64,000 nt of DNA from Sipunculus nudus. Its lineage: Eukaryota; Annelida; Sipuncula; Golfingiida; Sipunculidae. Shown here piece after piece: positions 1 through 11,799 of this stretch. Location of the stretch: the NCBI GenBank assembly GCA_026874595.1, contig CM049311.1, forward strand, positions 40,553,676 to 40,617,675, given 5' to 3'. The translations under genes and the position numbers were made by a program. The stretch's first letter is position 1. Each line of letters opens with the position of its first letter. Below the pieces are notes generated by a model, which did not search any database, was not told where the DNA came from, and saw only the letters and a program-made list of their open reading frames with translations.

Positions 1-3000
1 ATACACTAATGTCTCCTTCTCTGTCTCTGTCTCACAAACCTTGAGCTTTGTCTGCCTTTTTCATTTATCTGACCCGCTTATACACTAATGTCTCCTTCTC
101 TGTCTCTGTCTCCCACACCTTGAGCTTTGTCTGCCTTTTTCATTTATCTGACCCGCTTATACACTAATGTCTCCTTCTCTGTCTCTGTCTCCCAAACCTT
201 GAGCTTTGTCTGCCTTTTTCATTTATCTGACCCACTTATACACTAATGTCCCCTTCTCTGTCTCTGACTCCCTCACCATGAGCTTTGTCTGCCTTTTTCA
301 TTTATCTGACCCGCTTATACACTAATGTCTCCTTCTCTGTCTCTGTCTCACAAACCTTGAGCTTTGTCTGCCTTTTTCATTTATCTGACCCGCTTATACA
401 CTAATGTCTCCTTCTCTGTCTCTGTCTCACAAACCTTGAGCTTTGTCTGCCTTTTTCATTTATCTGACCCGCTTATACACTAATGTCCCCTTCTCTGTCT
501 CTGACTCCCTCACCATGAGCTTTGTCTGCCTTTTTCATTTATCTGACCCGCTTATACACTAATGTCTCCTTCTCTGTCTCTGTCTCACAAACCTTGAGCT
601 TTGTCTGCCTTTTTCATTTATCTGACCCGCTTATACACTAATGTCTCCTTCTCTGTCTCTGTCTCCCAAACCTTGAGCTTTGTCTGCCTTTTTCATTTAT
701 CTGACCCGCTTCTACACTAATGTCTCCTTCTCTGTCTCTGTCTCCCACACCTTGAGCTTTGTCTGCCTTTTTCATTTATCTGACCCACTTATACACTAAT
801 GTCTCCTTCTCTGTCTCTGTCTCACAAACCTTGAGCTTTGTCTGCCTTTTTCATTTATCTGACCCGCTTATACACTAATGTCTCCTTCTCTGTCTCTGTC
901 TCACAAACCTTGAGCTTTGTCTGCCTTTTTCATTTATCTGACCCACTTATACACTAATGTCTCCTTCTCTGTCTCTGTCTCCCACACCTTGAGCTTTGTC
1001 TGCCTTTTTCATTTATCTGACCCGCTTATACACTAATGTCTCCTTCTCTGTCTCTGTCTCACAAACCTTGAGCTTTGTCTGCCTTTTTCATTTATCTGAC
1101 CCGCTTATACACTAATGTCTCCTTCTCTGTCTCTGTCTCACAAACCTTGAGCTTTGTCTGCCTTTTTCATTTATCTGACCCACTTATACACTAATGTCTC
1201 CTTCTCTGTCTCTGTCTCCCACACCTTGAGCTTTGTCTGCCTTTTTCATTTATCTGACCCGCTTATACACTAATGTCTCCTTCTCTGTCTCTGTCTCCCA
1301 CACCTTGAGCTTTGTCTGCCTTTTTCATTTATCTGACCCGCTTATACACTAATGTCTCCTTCTCTGTCTCTGTCTCCCAAACCTTGAGCTTTGTCTGCCT
1401 TTTTCATTTATCTGACCCGCTTATACACTAATGTCTCCTTCTCTGTCTCTGTCTCACAAACCTTGAGCTTTGTCTGCCTTTTTCATTTATCTGACCCACT
1501 TATACACTAATGTCTCCTTCTCTGTCTCTGTCTCCCACACCTTGAGCTTTGTCTGCCTTTTTCATTTATCTGACCCGCTTATACACTAATGTCTCCTTCT
1601 CTGTCTCTGTCTCACAAACCTTGAGCTTTGTCTGCCTTTTTCATTTATCTGACCCACTTATACACTAATGTCTCCTTCTCTGTCTCTGTCTCCCACACCT
1701 TGAGCTTTGTCTGCCTTTTTCATTTATCTGACCCGCTTATACACTAATGTCTCCTTCTCTGTCTCTGTCTCACAAACCTTGAGCTTTGTCTGCCTTTTTC
1801 ATTTATCTGACCCGCTTATACACTAATGTCTCCTTCTCTGTCTCTGTCTCACAAACCTTGAGCTTTGTCTGCCTTTTTCATTTATCTGACCCGCTTATAC
1901 ACTAATGTCTCCTTCTCTGTCTCTGTCTCACAAACCTTGAGCTTTGTCTGCCTTTTTCATTTATCTGACCCACTTATACACTAATGTCTCCTTCTCTGTC
2001 TCTGTCTCCCACACCTTGAGCTTTGTCTGCCTTTTTCATTTATCTGACCCGCTTATACACTAATGTCTCCTTCTCTGTCTCTGTCTCCCAAACCTTGAGC
2101 TTTGTCTGCCTTTTTCATTTATCTGACCCGCTTATACACTAATGTCTCCTTCTCTGTCTCTGTCTCACAAACCTTGAGCTTTGTCTGCCTTTTTCATTTA
2201 TCTGACCCACTTATACACTAATGTCTCCTTCTCTGTCTCTGTCTCCCACACCTTGAGCTTTGTCTGCCTTTTTCATTTATCTGACCCGCTTATACACTAA
2301 TGTCTCCTTCTCTGTCTCTGTCTCACAAACCTTGAGCTTTGTCTGCCTTTTTCATTTATCTGACCCACTTATACACTAATGTCTCCTTCTCTGTCTCTGT
2401 CTCCCACACCTTGAGCTTTGTCTGCCTTTTTCATTTATCTGACCCGCTTATACACTAATGTCTCCTTCTCTGTCTCTGTCTCACAAACCTTGAGCTTTGT
2501 CTGCCTTTTTCATTTATCTGACCCGCTTATACACTAATGTCTCCTTCTCTGTCTCTGTCTCACAAACCTTGAGCTTTGTCTGCCTTTTCATATATAAGAC
2601 CCACTTATCGGTAATGTCTCCTCTTCTGTCTCCCTCACCTTGAGCTTTCTCTGCCTTTTTCATTTATCTGACCCGCTTATACACTAATGTCTCCTTCTCT
2701 GTCTCTGTCTCACAAACCTTGAGCTTTGTCTGCCTTTTTCATTTATCTGACCCGCTTATACACTAATGTCTCCTTCTCTGTCTCTGTCTCACAAACCTTG
2801 AGCTTTGTCTGCCTTTTTCATTTATCTGACCCACTTATACACTAATGTCTCCTTCTCTGTCTCTGTCTCCCACACCTTGAGCTTTGTCTGCCTTTTTCAT
2901 TTATCTGACCCGCTTATACACTAATGTCTCCTTCTCTGTCTCTGTCTCACAAACCTTGAGCTTTGTCTGCCTTTTTCATTTATCTGACCCGCTTATACAC

Positions 3001-5167
3001 TAATGTCTCCTTCTCTGTCTCTGTCTCCCACACCTTGAGCTTTGTCTGCCTTTTCATATATAAGACCCACTTATCGGTAATGTCTCCTCTTCTGTCTCCC
3101 TCACCTTGAGCTTTCTCTGCCTTTTTCATTTATCTGACCCAATTCTACAGTAATGTCTCTTTCTCTGTCTCTGTCTCCCTCACCTTGAGCTTTGTCTGCC
3201 TTTTTTCCCATTTATCTGACCTGCTTTTAAACTAATTTCTCCTTTTCTGTCTCTGCCTCCCACACCTTGAGCTTTCTCTGCCTTTTTTCATTTATCTGAC
3301 CCAATTCTACAATAATGTCTTTTTCTCTGTCTCTGTCTCCCTCACCTTGAGCTTTCTCTGCCTTTTTCATTTATCTGACCCAATTCTACAATAATGTCTT
3401 TTTCTCTGTCTCTGTCTCCCTCACCTTGAGCTTTCTCTGCCTTTTTCATTTATCTGACCCAATTCTACAATAATGTCTCTTTCTCTGTCTCTGTCTCCCT
3501 CACCTTGAGCTTTCTCTGCCTTTTTCATTTATCTGACCCAATTCTACAGTAATGTCTCTTTCTCTGTCTCTGTCTCCCTCACCTTGAGCTTTCTCTGCCT
3601 TTTTCATTTATCTGACCCAATTCTACAGTAATGTCTCTTTCTCTGTCTCTGTCTCCCTCACCTTGAGCTTTGTCTGCCTTTTTTCCCATTTATCTGACCT
3701 GCTTTTAAACTAATTTCTCCTTTTCTGTCTCTGCCTCCCACACCTTGAGCTTTCTCTGCCTTTTTTCATTTATCTGACCCAATTCTACAATAATGTCTTT
3801 TTCTCTGTCTCTGTCTCCCTCACCTTGAGCTTTCTCTGCCTTTTTCATTTATCTGACCCAATTCTACAGTAATGTCTCTTTCTCTGTCTCTGTCTCCCTC
3901 ACCTTGAGCTTTGTCTGCCTTTTTTCCCATTTATCTGACCTGCTTTTAAACTAATTTCTCCTTTTCTGTCTCTGCCTCCAACACCTTGAGCTTTCTCTGC
4001 CTTTTTTCATTTATCTGACCCAATTCTACAATAATGTCTCTTGCTCTGTCTCTGTCTCCCTCACCTTGAGCTTTCTCTGCCTTTTTCATTTATCTGACCC
4101 AATTCTACAGTAATGTCTCTTTCTCTGTCTCTGTATCCCTCACCTTGAGCTTTGTCTGCCTTTTTCATTTATCTGACCCAATTCTACAGAATTGTCTCTT
4201 TCTCTGTCTCTGTCTCCCTCAACTTGAGCTTTGTCTGCCTTTTTTCCCATTTATCTGACCTGCTTTTAAACTAATTTCTCCTTTTCTGTCTCTGCCTCCC
4301 TCACATTGAGCTTTGTCTGCTTTTTTCATTTATCTGACCCACTTCTACAATAATGTTCCTTCTCTGTCTCTGTCTCCCTCGCCTTGAGCTTTGTCTGCCT
4401 TTTTCATTTATCTGACCCATTTCTACAATAATGTCTCCTTCTCTGTCTCCCTCACCTTGAGGTTTGTCTGCATTTTTTCCCATTTATCTGACCCGCTTCT
4501 ACACTAATCCCCTTCTCTGTCTCTGTATCCCTCACCTTGAGCTTTGTCTGCCTTTTTCATTTATCTTACCCGCTTATACACTAATGTCCCCTTCTCTGTC
4601 TCTGACTCCCTCACCATGAGCTTTGTCTGCCTTTTTTCCCATTTATCTGACCTGCTTCTACACTAATGTCTCCTTCTCTGTCTCCCTCACCTTGAGCTTT
4701 CTCTGCCTTTTTCATTTATCTGACCCAATTCTACACTAATGTCTCCTTCTCTGTCTCTGTCTCCCTCACCTTGAGCTTTGTCTGCCTTTTTTCCCATTTA
4801 TCTGACCTGCTTTTGAACTAATTTCTCTTTCTCTGTCTCTGCCTCCCACACCTTGAGCTTTCTCTGCCTTTTTCATTTATCTGATCCAATTCTACATTTA
4901 TGTCTCCTTCTCTGTTTCTGCTCCCTCACCTTGAGCTTTGTCTGCCTTTTTCATTTATCTGACCCAATTCTACAGTAATGTCTCCTTCTCTGTCTCTGTC
5001 TCCCTCACCTTGAGCTTTGTCTGCCTTTTTCATTTATCTGACCCACTTCTACAATAATGTCTCCTTCTCTGTCTCTGTCTCCCTTACCATGAGCTTTGTC
5101 TGCCTTTTTCATTTATCTGACCCTCTCCTACACTAATGTCTCCCTCTCTGTCTCCTGTCTCCCTTAC
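1..5167. repeat. 79-bp minisatellite, about 65 units, in DNAI7 intron
   Basis: Tandem array with a 79-bp period (successive 'atacactaatg' starts at 1, 80, 159). The first ~2.6 kb is very homogeneous. From about 3.1 to 5.1 kb the units are more diverged and vary in length. Two shortened units carrying 'catatataagacc' occur near 2590 and 3050. The array lies in the intron directly downstream (minus strand) of the exon ending at 5168, and its first unit begins at that exon's GTAAGG donor. Read on the minus strand, most exon-proximal units contain AAGGTGAGG or TGGTAAGG, which resemble 5' splice sites. Open frames across the array are repeat translations, since 79 is not divisible by 3. Confidence 0.97.
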
Positions 5168-5277
5168 CTTTGTGTCCTCACGATCCATCCCCTCCTCCTC
5201 TTCCTCCCCCTCCCCCTTGTTTTCTTCCTCGTCCTTTTGTTCTGGCTCTGGCTCTTGCTCTGGTTCTGGCTCTGGTT
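5168..5277 (-). CDS. DNAI7: DNAI7 coding exon (acidic Glu/Pro-rich linker), last visible
   Basis: Minus-strand exon of 110 nt. It is preceded by a TATTTGTTCAG acceptor (AG at 5279-5278) and followed by an AAAG|GTAAGG donor (GT at 5167-5166). It enters in phase 1: the G left over from the exon at 9919 completes a Glu codon. It leaves in phase 0 after ...EDTK. It encodes an EPEPEPEQEPEPEQ-type run and then an EEE-rich stretch. This matches the low-complexity acidic linker that follows the Casc1_N region in animal DNAI7 proteins. The rest of the gene is beyond position 1. The assignment rests on phase, splice sites and position, because such acidic sequence carries little homology signal itself. 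Confidence 0.8.
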
Positions 5278-5289
5278 CTGAACAAATAC

Positions 5290-8200
5290 ATATTAAAGAT
5301 CTCATGAATGACAATATACTCTCACCATCAATTATACAGAGCAGGTAAACTTGTAATTGTTTGTGATGATTGATCGCGCTACATTATGACCACAGGATGC
5401 CCTGCCGTTTTAAGATAAGATCCAAGGACTTGCTTCTCTTTGGATTGTTACTTCACAGGACACAACTAGTCTGGTTTACAAATATGACAGGAGGAGGCTA
5501 TGTCTTGTCATTCCTGAGTGTTCTTGTGAGACCTCCATTTGGTGCACATGTTGGTCAGGACACAGGTACTTCAGCAATGTACTCACATATTTTGTGTAAC
5601 CTTCTGTCAAAGAACTCACAAAACTGGTTTTGCCAATTATTGATCCTGGTCAGAATTTCATGGAGGAGGGAGACCAGTCAAAGGTGACATCATCTTAAAA
5701 ATGCTTTCACCCATGTTTTTCATGCTATATCGTAAGCTAGGCAACCACCACACATTTAAATTCATAATTTTTTGCTCAGCTGACTGAAAATCAACTGAGG
5801 TATAGGAATGGCTCTTTGTCCGTCATCAGTTCTGCCGTCCGGCCATCCAGTTGTCTGGCCATATGTCCATCTGTTAGCAAGGTACCAATCCTAACCCCTG
5901 GCTCTAGAAACTTTTAAGTAAACATGAAGGGAGGTCAATGAAAAATCCCCTTGGAAACCTAAAATTAGGTCACTGTAACCTTTATCCTTCAAGCTACTGG
6001 GCTTGTAAGTACCCGAGAATAATTAAAAATTTGATACAGAATCTCCAGTATCTTGATATTTATGCAATTTTTTCTTTATTTTGAGATTGCCAAATTATAT
6101 TGATACTATTAGATTCACAACTGTGGTCTCATCTAGTGTCCTGAAACCTGTTGTGTTTATTAGGGCCCTGCTTGAATAAGCAGATGCCCTATAGTAGTCA
6201 CCCTGCCCAGCCTTCTGTCTGTCTGTTCATCTCTCAGTATGTCCGTCAAATTTGTTTGATAACTCCAGTTTGGATTGACATATGGATTTCAAACTTGACT
6301 TATATACGGCCCAACTGGAAAGCAAGAACCTGTATGATTGTCACACCACTAAGGATGTGAACAACCGATTTCTTTCAAAAGTCAAACCAACTGGCTAAAA
6401 CACTCACATACGTACACTCCAAAAATTGAATAAGACATATATGTTAACATAACAAATCAATATATTAAAGAAAGAAGACACATTCTCTGGAGAGGTGATC
6501 CATATGTATAAGCATTGATGATTACTAACGTCTGATGATCAACACAGAAATAAGCAGCAGGTTTCTAAGACACACTACACAGAGCAGTCCCTTTGTTTAT
6601 ACTTCTCCTGATTATATGACACACTTGACACTGGAATGATTTGCTGCTCAGCTCACCATTTGTATGCCGTGTTCACAGAACAATCAGTCCACCTTTAGAT
6701 ACATGCAGCTCCAACCACAAATAGCCCCTCATTGGTGTACTGTTATATAGCTCTCAAGACTCAGTTCACCCTGTACTCACTAATTAGCACACAGCTAGAC
6801 GTTTCTATCTTGATTTTACACAAAATTAATAACAATAGTTTCCTCCTTTCTTCCCTATGGCACCGATACACACAAAGCTGCTATTAGCCATCATGACGGA
6901 TTAAGAGGCAAACTTTCTGAGTAAAACCTGCTTCGTTATTATAAACTTCTACATGAATATACATAACTCCTGCATGTACTAGAATTGATGCAAACCCAAT
7001 AGTTTGAACTACCAACCCAATGTCTTCATTTAATTTAAAATCAACGTTTGGGTGGCAGGCTGCCACTAGGAATCATCCAGCTCTACATTTCTACGTAGCA
7101 GAATATGCTTCCACACAGCGATATCCAGTTCTTCTTCAGTTACACGTTTAAATAAAGTCCTTGGTGTGTTCCTGAAAGCACTCACAACAGGTATAATTGC
7201 CAGATTACCAGTCCTTCGGCAAAATGCCAAACTCGCTCTGAAGTCTGTTACAGAGAAATCACCATGGCCTTCCTCAGATATTGCCCATCTACGCTTATAA
7301 ACATCATATCTCAGCTGTCTAAACTCTTGATGTACACAGACCTGCCCCTGGACTGCAGGTATCGTCAGGCTATGCCATCCTGGCAGGCTGATCGGGCAAA
7401 TGTGTCGAACATCCCTTTCATCACGACTTGTATCTGCTTGCCGATGTCACAAGTCCTGACCAATAACCACTCCCTAATATGCCGACCGTCAATAACAACA
7501 TGAATTCTAATATGGACAAGCCTCCAGAGATAAAACCCTGAGAAACTAAACTAAACTGATCCTTTGCAGTCTAAAACAAATAATTGTTACTTTAGAGACC
7601 ACCAAACAAAGACGGCTCCAATGGAATTAAACTGTCCTGAAATTAACATCAAACAAGACGCTTGCTCTCTAACCAAAAGTCTCACACTAATATCTAAAGA
7701 TGATACTCCATATAAATGTACAGTAAATTATCAAAACATAATCATCTGGTTTATACTCCCTCCTTGAATATGCAATACATTATCTAAGTCACAGTTCTCT
7801 GGTGACAATGACTTTTGGGGTCATGAGATTTAAGGTCAAGGTTACAGGACAGACTTCTTTAAAAGATTGTGGATGCATTTTGAGCCAAACTTTTCATTTC
7901 AAATCTTCCATCTTCCACATGTGGTGCACTTGCCAATAGGAAAGATTCTGTTTGATCTTGGGTCACACAAGGTCAAAGACACAGGGCCCATCTATTCACA
8001 AATAGGTTTATGGATGAAAACTCCAGGTTGGGTAGACAGGTTGGCTTCAAACCGATCACATGACCAATATTTTGATAAAGCTCATAAACATATCCTTATT
8101 GACAAATTCAGCTTACTGTTGAGACCCATGGGTCCCTAGTTGTACACTGGGTTATAAAGTAATTAAGAAGTACCTTGTTGACCAAATCTCTGTTTTCTTG

Positions 8201-9380
8201 GTAACATCATTAATTGTGATTCAGACATATAACATAATATCTGTACAGCTCAATAAGAATCTAAATAAAGCATATATGTTTGCTTTAAAGTCTGTTCCAG
8301 AAAAGACTAAAGGTTTTACATTTTTCCTTGGCCTCAGACTGAAAGTTTGACACAGGTCAGAAACATGTGGGAGCAGGTTTAGGGTCTTGAGTCTCTGAAA
8401 ATGATAAAATCTCCTGTCTTTTGACAAATTAAAAAAAAAAAACAAAAAACTTAAATGTGCACTCCACTTGATTCCCTTCCTGTGCGGAGTCATAAACTCA
8501 ATCTCTGCTGAGTCACAAACTCTGTACATTTACGTGCCCACATGTATTCTGCCTTCAGGCAAACTAGGGGGGGAGATTCACACTTTTAACAGCTTTTGCC
8601 ATATATGTGAAAAGTGACATGTTACATGGTTTTTGAAGGAACACTGCAAGTTAATGGGACAAACAATAACAAATATTTGCATTTCATTACAGGCATGCGA
8701 CAGACAAAGCAACTGGACAAAATACAAATATTGGTACAATGAGCAATCCACGCATAAAATACAAAAAACAAGTGCTGGAATTATGACAGAAAACCAGCTT
8801 AATTATCATGCATCATCATAACAGAAACACTTGTAACATTCATAAACCTTCAATTTGTATTTCACTCATGGCAGTATCCTCAATGACCACTGCAAAAAGA
8901 ATAAAACCCATTATATCATCTATATGCCAATTTAAATCAAATCCTTGAACATATATGCATTATCTATTTCCTTTGTTGCAATTATTCTTAATTTATAAAA
9001 ACCTGTGAAGGTTCTAAAAGCTTTTGTTCAACATTTGCTTGCTCTGAATATTAAACAAACATTGTATATTGTCACATATAAATCTACCCCAGATACTGAA
9101 AGTAACTCGCATGCATAGTTGCCAAATAAGGTATACATGTGGTTTTCTAATTAGCCTAGTAGCTCCACCTTACTGCATGTTTGCCCCGGTGAACTGGTGT
9201 CCACACAGTTTAGAGATTCACCAATAAAAAAGCCTCAGTCTATACACCATTCATTGATAAACAATGTACGGTAACCAGTCATACAATTACTCCTTAAACA
9301 AAATGTAACAAAATTCTGGCTCCCAGTCCCTTGTTTCACCATTATTTGCAGCATTTATTGCTTCTGCCAGGTGGGTATGC
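5290..9380. other. DNAI7 intron with old dispersed repeat fragments
   Basis: Intron sequence with no exon that I can support. At 5776-6020 there is a short plus-strand copy of the 'cagctgac...ggaggtc...aaaattaggtcactgt' dispersed family seen in full at 38.8-41.1 kb. At about 6160-6330 and 7790-8010 there are further repeat-like stretches (CTGTCTGTCTGTTC; 'aaggtcaaggtt'). Small open frames here have no recognisable protein features. Confidence 0.5.
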
Positions 9381-9384
9381 GTTC

Positions 9385-9720
9385 ATATTCATTTGTGTGT
9401 GTATGTTCACAACATAACTCACACAATCATTAATAGAATTTCATGACATTTTAGGGCATTTCAGGGATGGGCCAATGGAGAATCAATTAGATTTTGGTGT
9501 GGATCTGGCATATGATCCGGATACAGGATAGCCATTAATGTACAGTCATTTAGGCATGACTGAATGAACCTGGGAATGTGGGCCGGTTAATTGAATGCAA
9601 ACACCATTTGGTGAACATCCCATAACAGCAACCCCCCACATGGCAGAGGATTGCATTCCTCAGAATGCTGATTTGTGGTTGTGAAGGTAATTCATGGTCA
9701 AGTTCTGCAACTGATCATTT
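9385..9720 (+). repeat. Dispersed repeat, copy 1 (second copy at 33270-33473 plus 35091-35170)
   Basis: This stretch, with 'cacaacataactcacacaatc' followed by 'gattttggtgtggatctg' and then 'gactgaatgaacctggg', recurs at 33.3 kb with clear similarity. The second copy is split by a LINE insertion. This copy shows the uninterrupted order and so serves as the empty-site reference. The repeat family is not identified. Confidence 0.8.
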
Positions 9721-9918
9721 TCTCCATATACACTCTTTGGGTAATCCTGATAGTAGCATGCCTAGACTAGCACCATCAGAATGGCAACATAGACGGTGTC
9801 ACAGTAACAACAAATCATGCAGCTGCATGCAGATCTAGTTGATCTTAACCCTAGAGGTGGGGCATGTAAAACAAAATGGTTATAACCCTGTTTGTTGACA
9901 CATGCAGAAACAACTCAC

Positions 9919-10073
9919 CTGGCTTTTTCTTCAATCTCAGGTGATAAGATTTGGACTGATGAGAGGTGTGGTCATATTTTGTAAACAGTACACGGACAGC
10001 ACAGTCAGATAATGTTAGTATACGGGGAATATCAAACTTGAATCCAACCTCTTCAAACTCATGGAATCTAATT
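9919..10073 (-). CDS. DNAI7: DNAI7 coding exon, end of Casc1_N region
   Basis: Minus-strand exon of 155 nt between a GTTGCAG acceptor (AG at 10075-10074) and a CCAG|GTGAGT donor. It enters in phase 2: AG from the previous exon plus A makes Arg. It leaves in phase 1. It encodes ...IRFHEFEEVGFKFDIPRIL, then a segment reading SDCAVRVLFTKYDH. This matches the conserved DNAI7/CASC1 block in which a 'GFEIPRIL' motif is followed by 'AVRLL...YDH'. The exon ends in a basic RLKKKP stretch leading into the acidic linker exon. Identification is from recall of the human protein, and the match is strong over about 35 residues. Confidence 0.93.
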
Positions 10074-10079
10074 CTGCAA

Positions 10080-11795
10080 CAAAGTCATTAAACAAAATGA
10101 ATGAATGTACTCTTTGCATCTGATTATGTAATTACACAGTTTCAAAGATTATTTTCTAAATGTCAATATAAATATTATTGTAAAAATATTTTCATAAATA
10201 ATATATATATTGTAATATTGTCAATAGCTATCTTTAAGATCAGAAGTATTTTTTACTAATTAAAGGTCAACTTTAATACATTTTCATATATTACCTTACC
10301 ATTGCAACATAATAAAGTGAAAACATTATTTTGTAAACAAACAAATAGGTTTAAAAGACAGTTACCAGCAACTGCATTATTTCAAAGGCCTACAATACAC
10401 ATTTCATAAGTTAACTAGCATACTGAGCATGTAAAAAAACAATAACAATTGTTTAAATACCTAATACACATTTCTTAATTATCAAACTAGTATGAAAGTA
10501 AATGAGAATAATATACAGATTTAACAGATTCTGATAACTAAAGGACTAATTTTCCTGAGTTAAATTTATTTAAATACTACTGGTATAAAACCAAGAATGT
10601 CTTTTTCCTATAAATTGCACATGTATGGTTATAATAAGAAAAAGTATTTTTAAACTGGTGACGCATGTCATATGACACGTGTACACTGCTTCAGCAAATG
10701 GTAGACTGCTTATACTTGTAAAGTATACATCATTAAACAAACAGAACTGACCAATTCAAACCCTATTGAACTGGAGATACAGACTGATTGTACAGCCTCC
10801 ATTAAGTGGTTGTCCAGAATAAATCAGTATTATATTTCGGGGGGGGGGGGGGGGGGGGGTCACTGCCGCGCCTCATGCCATAACAGTGCAGATATGAAGG
10901 CACACCTCCCCCACAGCTCTAACACTGTGACCTTCCTGCCCTATCTATTACACCTGCACTAAACTGGAAATAAACCAGAAATTACTAAGTCACAATATAT
11001 GTGTTTGAAAATAAAAAAAACCCTATGATGAATAGGCTTGCATGAGAAATATACTATTCATCAGATATAGTTGATGCAAACAATTTCTCAACAAACAATC
11101 CATACTTAAAAGGTTTACGGAAAAAAATTTTGGTGCCTGGCTTACATTTCGTAATAAGAAAGGATGAAATGATGCAATTCCGCACAGTGGAAGTTTTTTA
11201 CTTTGGATGACAGTGCTATTTGCTGGTTGCCCAATGCCCATACAGTTTCATTAATGTTTATGAAAATGTTGGCAGAGCCATAAATGAGGACTTGGGAACA
11301 AATTGTATTCTTAAAATATACCATAATCCAATCATTATTAATAATAAACCATACAGAAAAAGAAAAACCCTGCTGCATGTGGATTATCTGCAATAACATT
11401 TGTGAATGAAAATTTTTTTAGGGGAATAATTCACCAGACTGATCTCTGTGTAATGGAATATTTGGCTTTCTCTCATTTATTTAATTTTTTAGTGAACAAA
11501 ACCTTAATTTACAAGATTTCCAAACCTCTCTGCACATAAGGTGGTTTATTCAACTAAGGGGAAAATGTGAGCCATATGGGTCATTTTATTTGTGGTGAAT
11601 GACTAAATTTTAAGATAAAATTGGATGTTACAGAAATAGACTGGATGTTTATTATGAGATGAACTGTTTGAATGTTTTCTGTTAAGATAAGCTCATAAAA
11701 CTGCATTACAAAGTAACTCTATTAATTCAGCTTTTGTTATAAAATTATAAAATACTTCAACAAACCTTCTTGTTCTATTTTACTGATGTCTGCAG
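10080..11795. other. DNAI7 intron, AT-rich, no gene seen
   Basis: AT-rich intron sequence. It contains a 19-base poly-G run at about 10840-10858, a length often unreliable in assemblies. Minus-strand open frames at 11023-11399 have no exon signals or recognisable motifs, and I treat them as chance. Confidence 0.6.
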
Positions 11796-11799
11796 TAAA

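Noticed and set aside
4301-5348. Open frames across the 79-bp array on both strands
   Set aside because: The unit is not a multiple of three and the frames are repeat translations. Only the 5168-5277 part has exon support.
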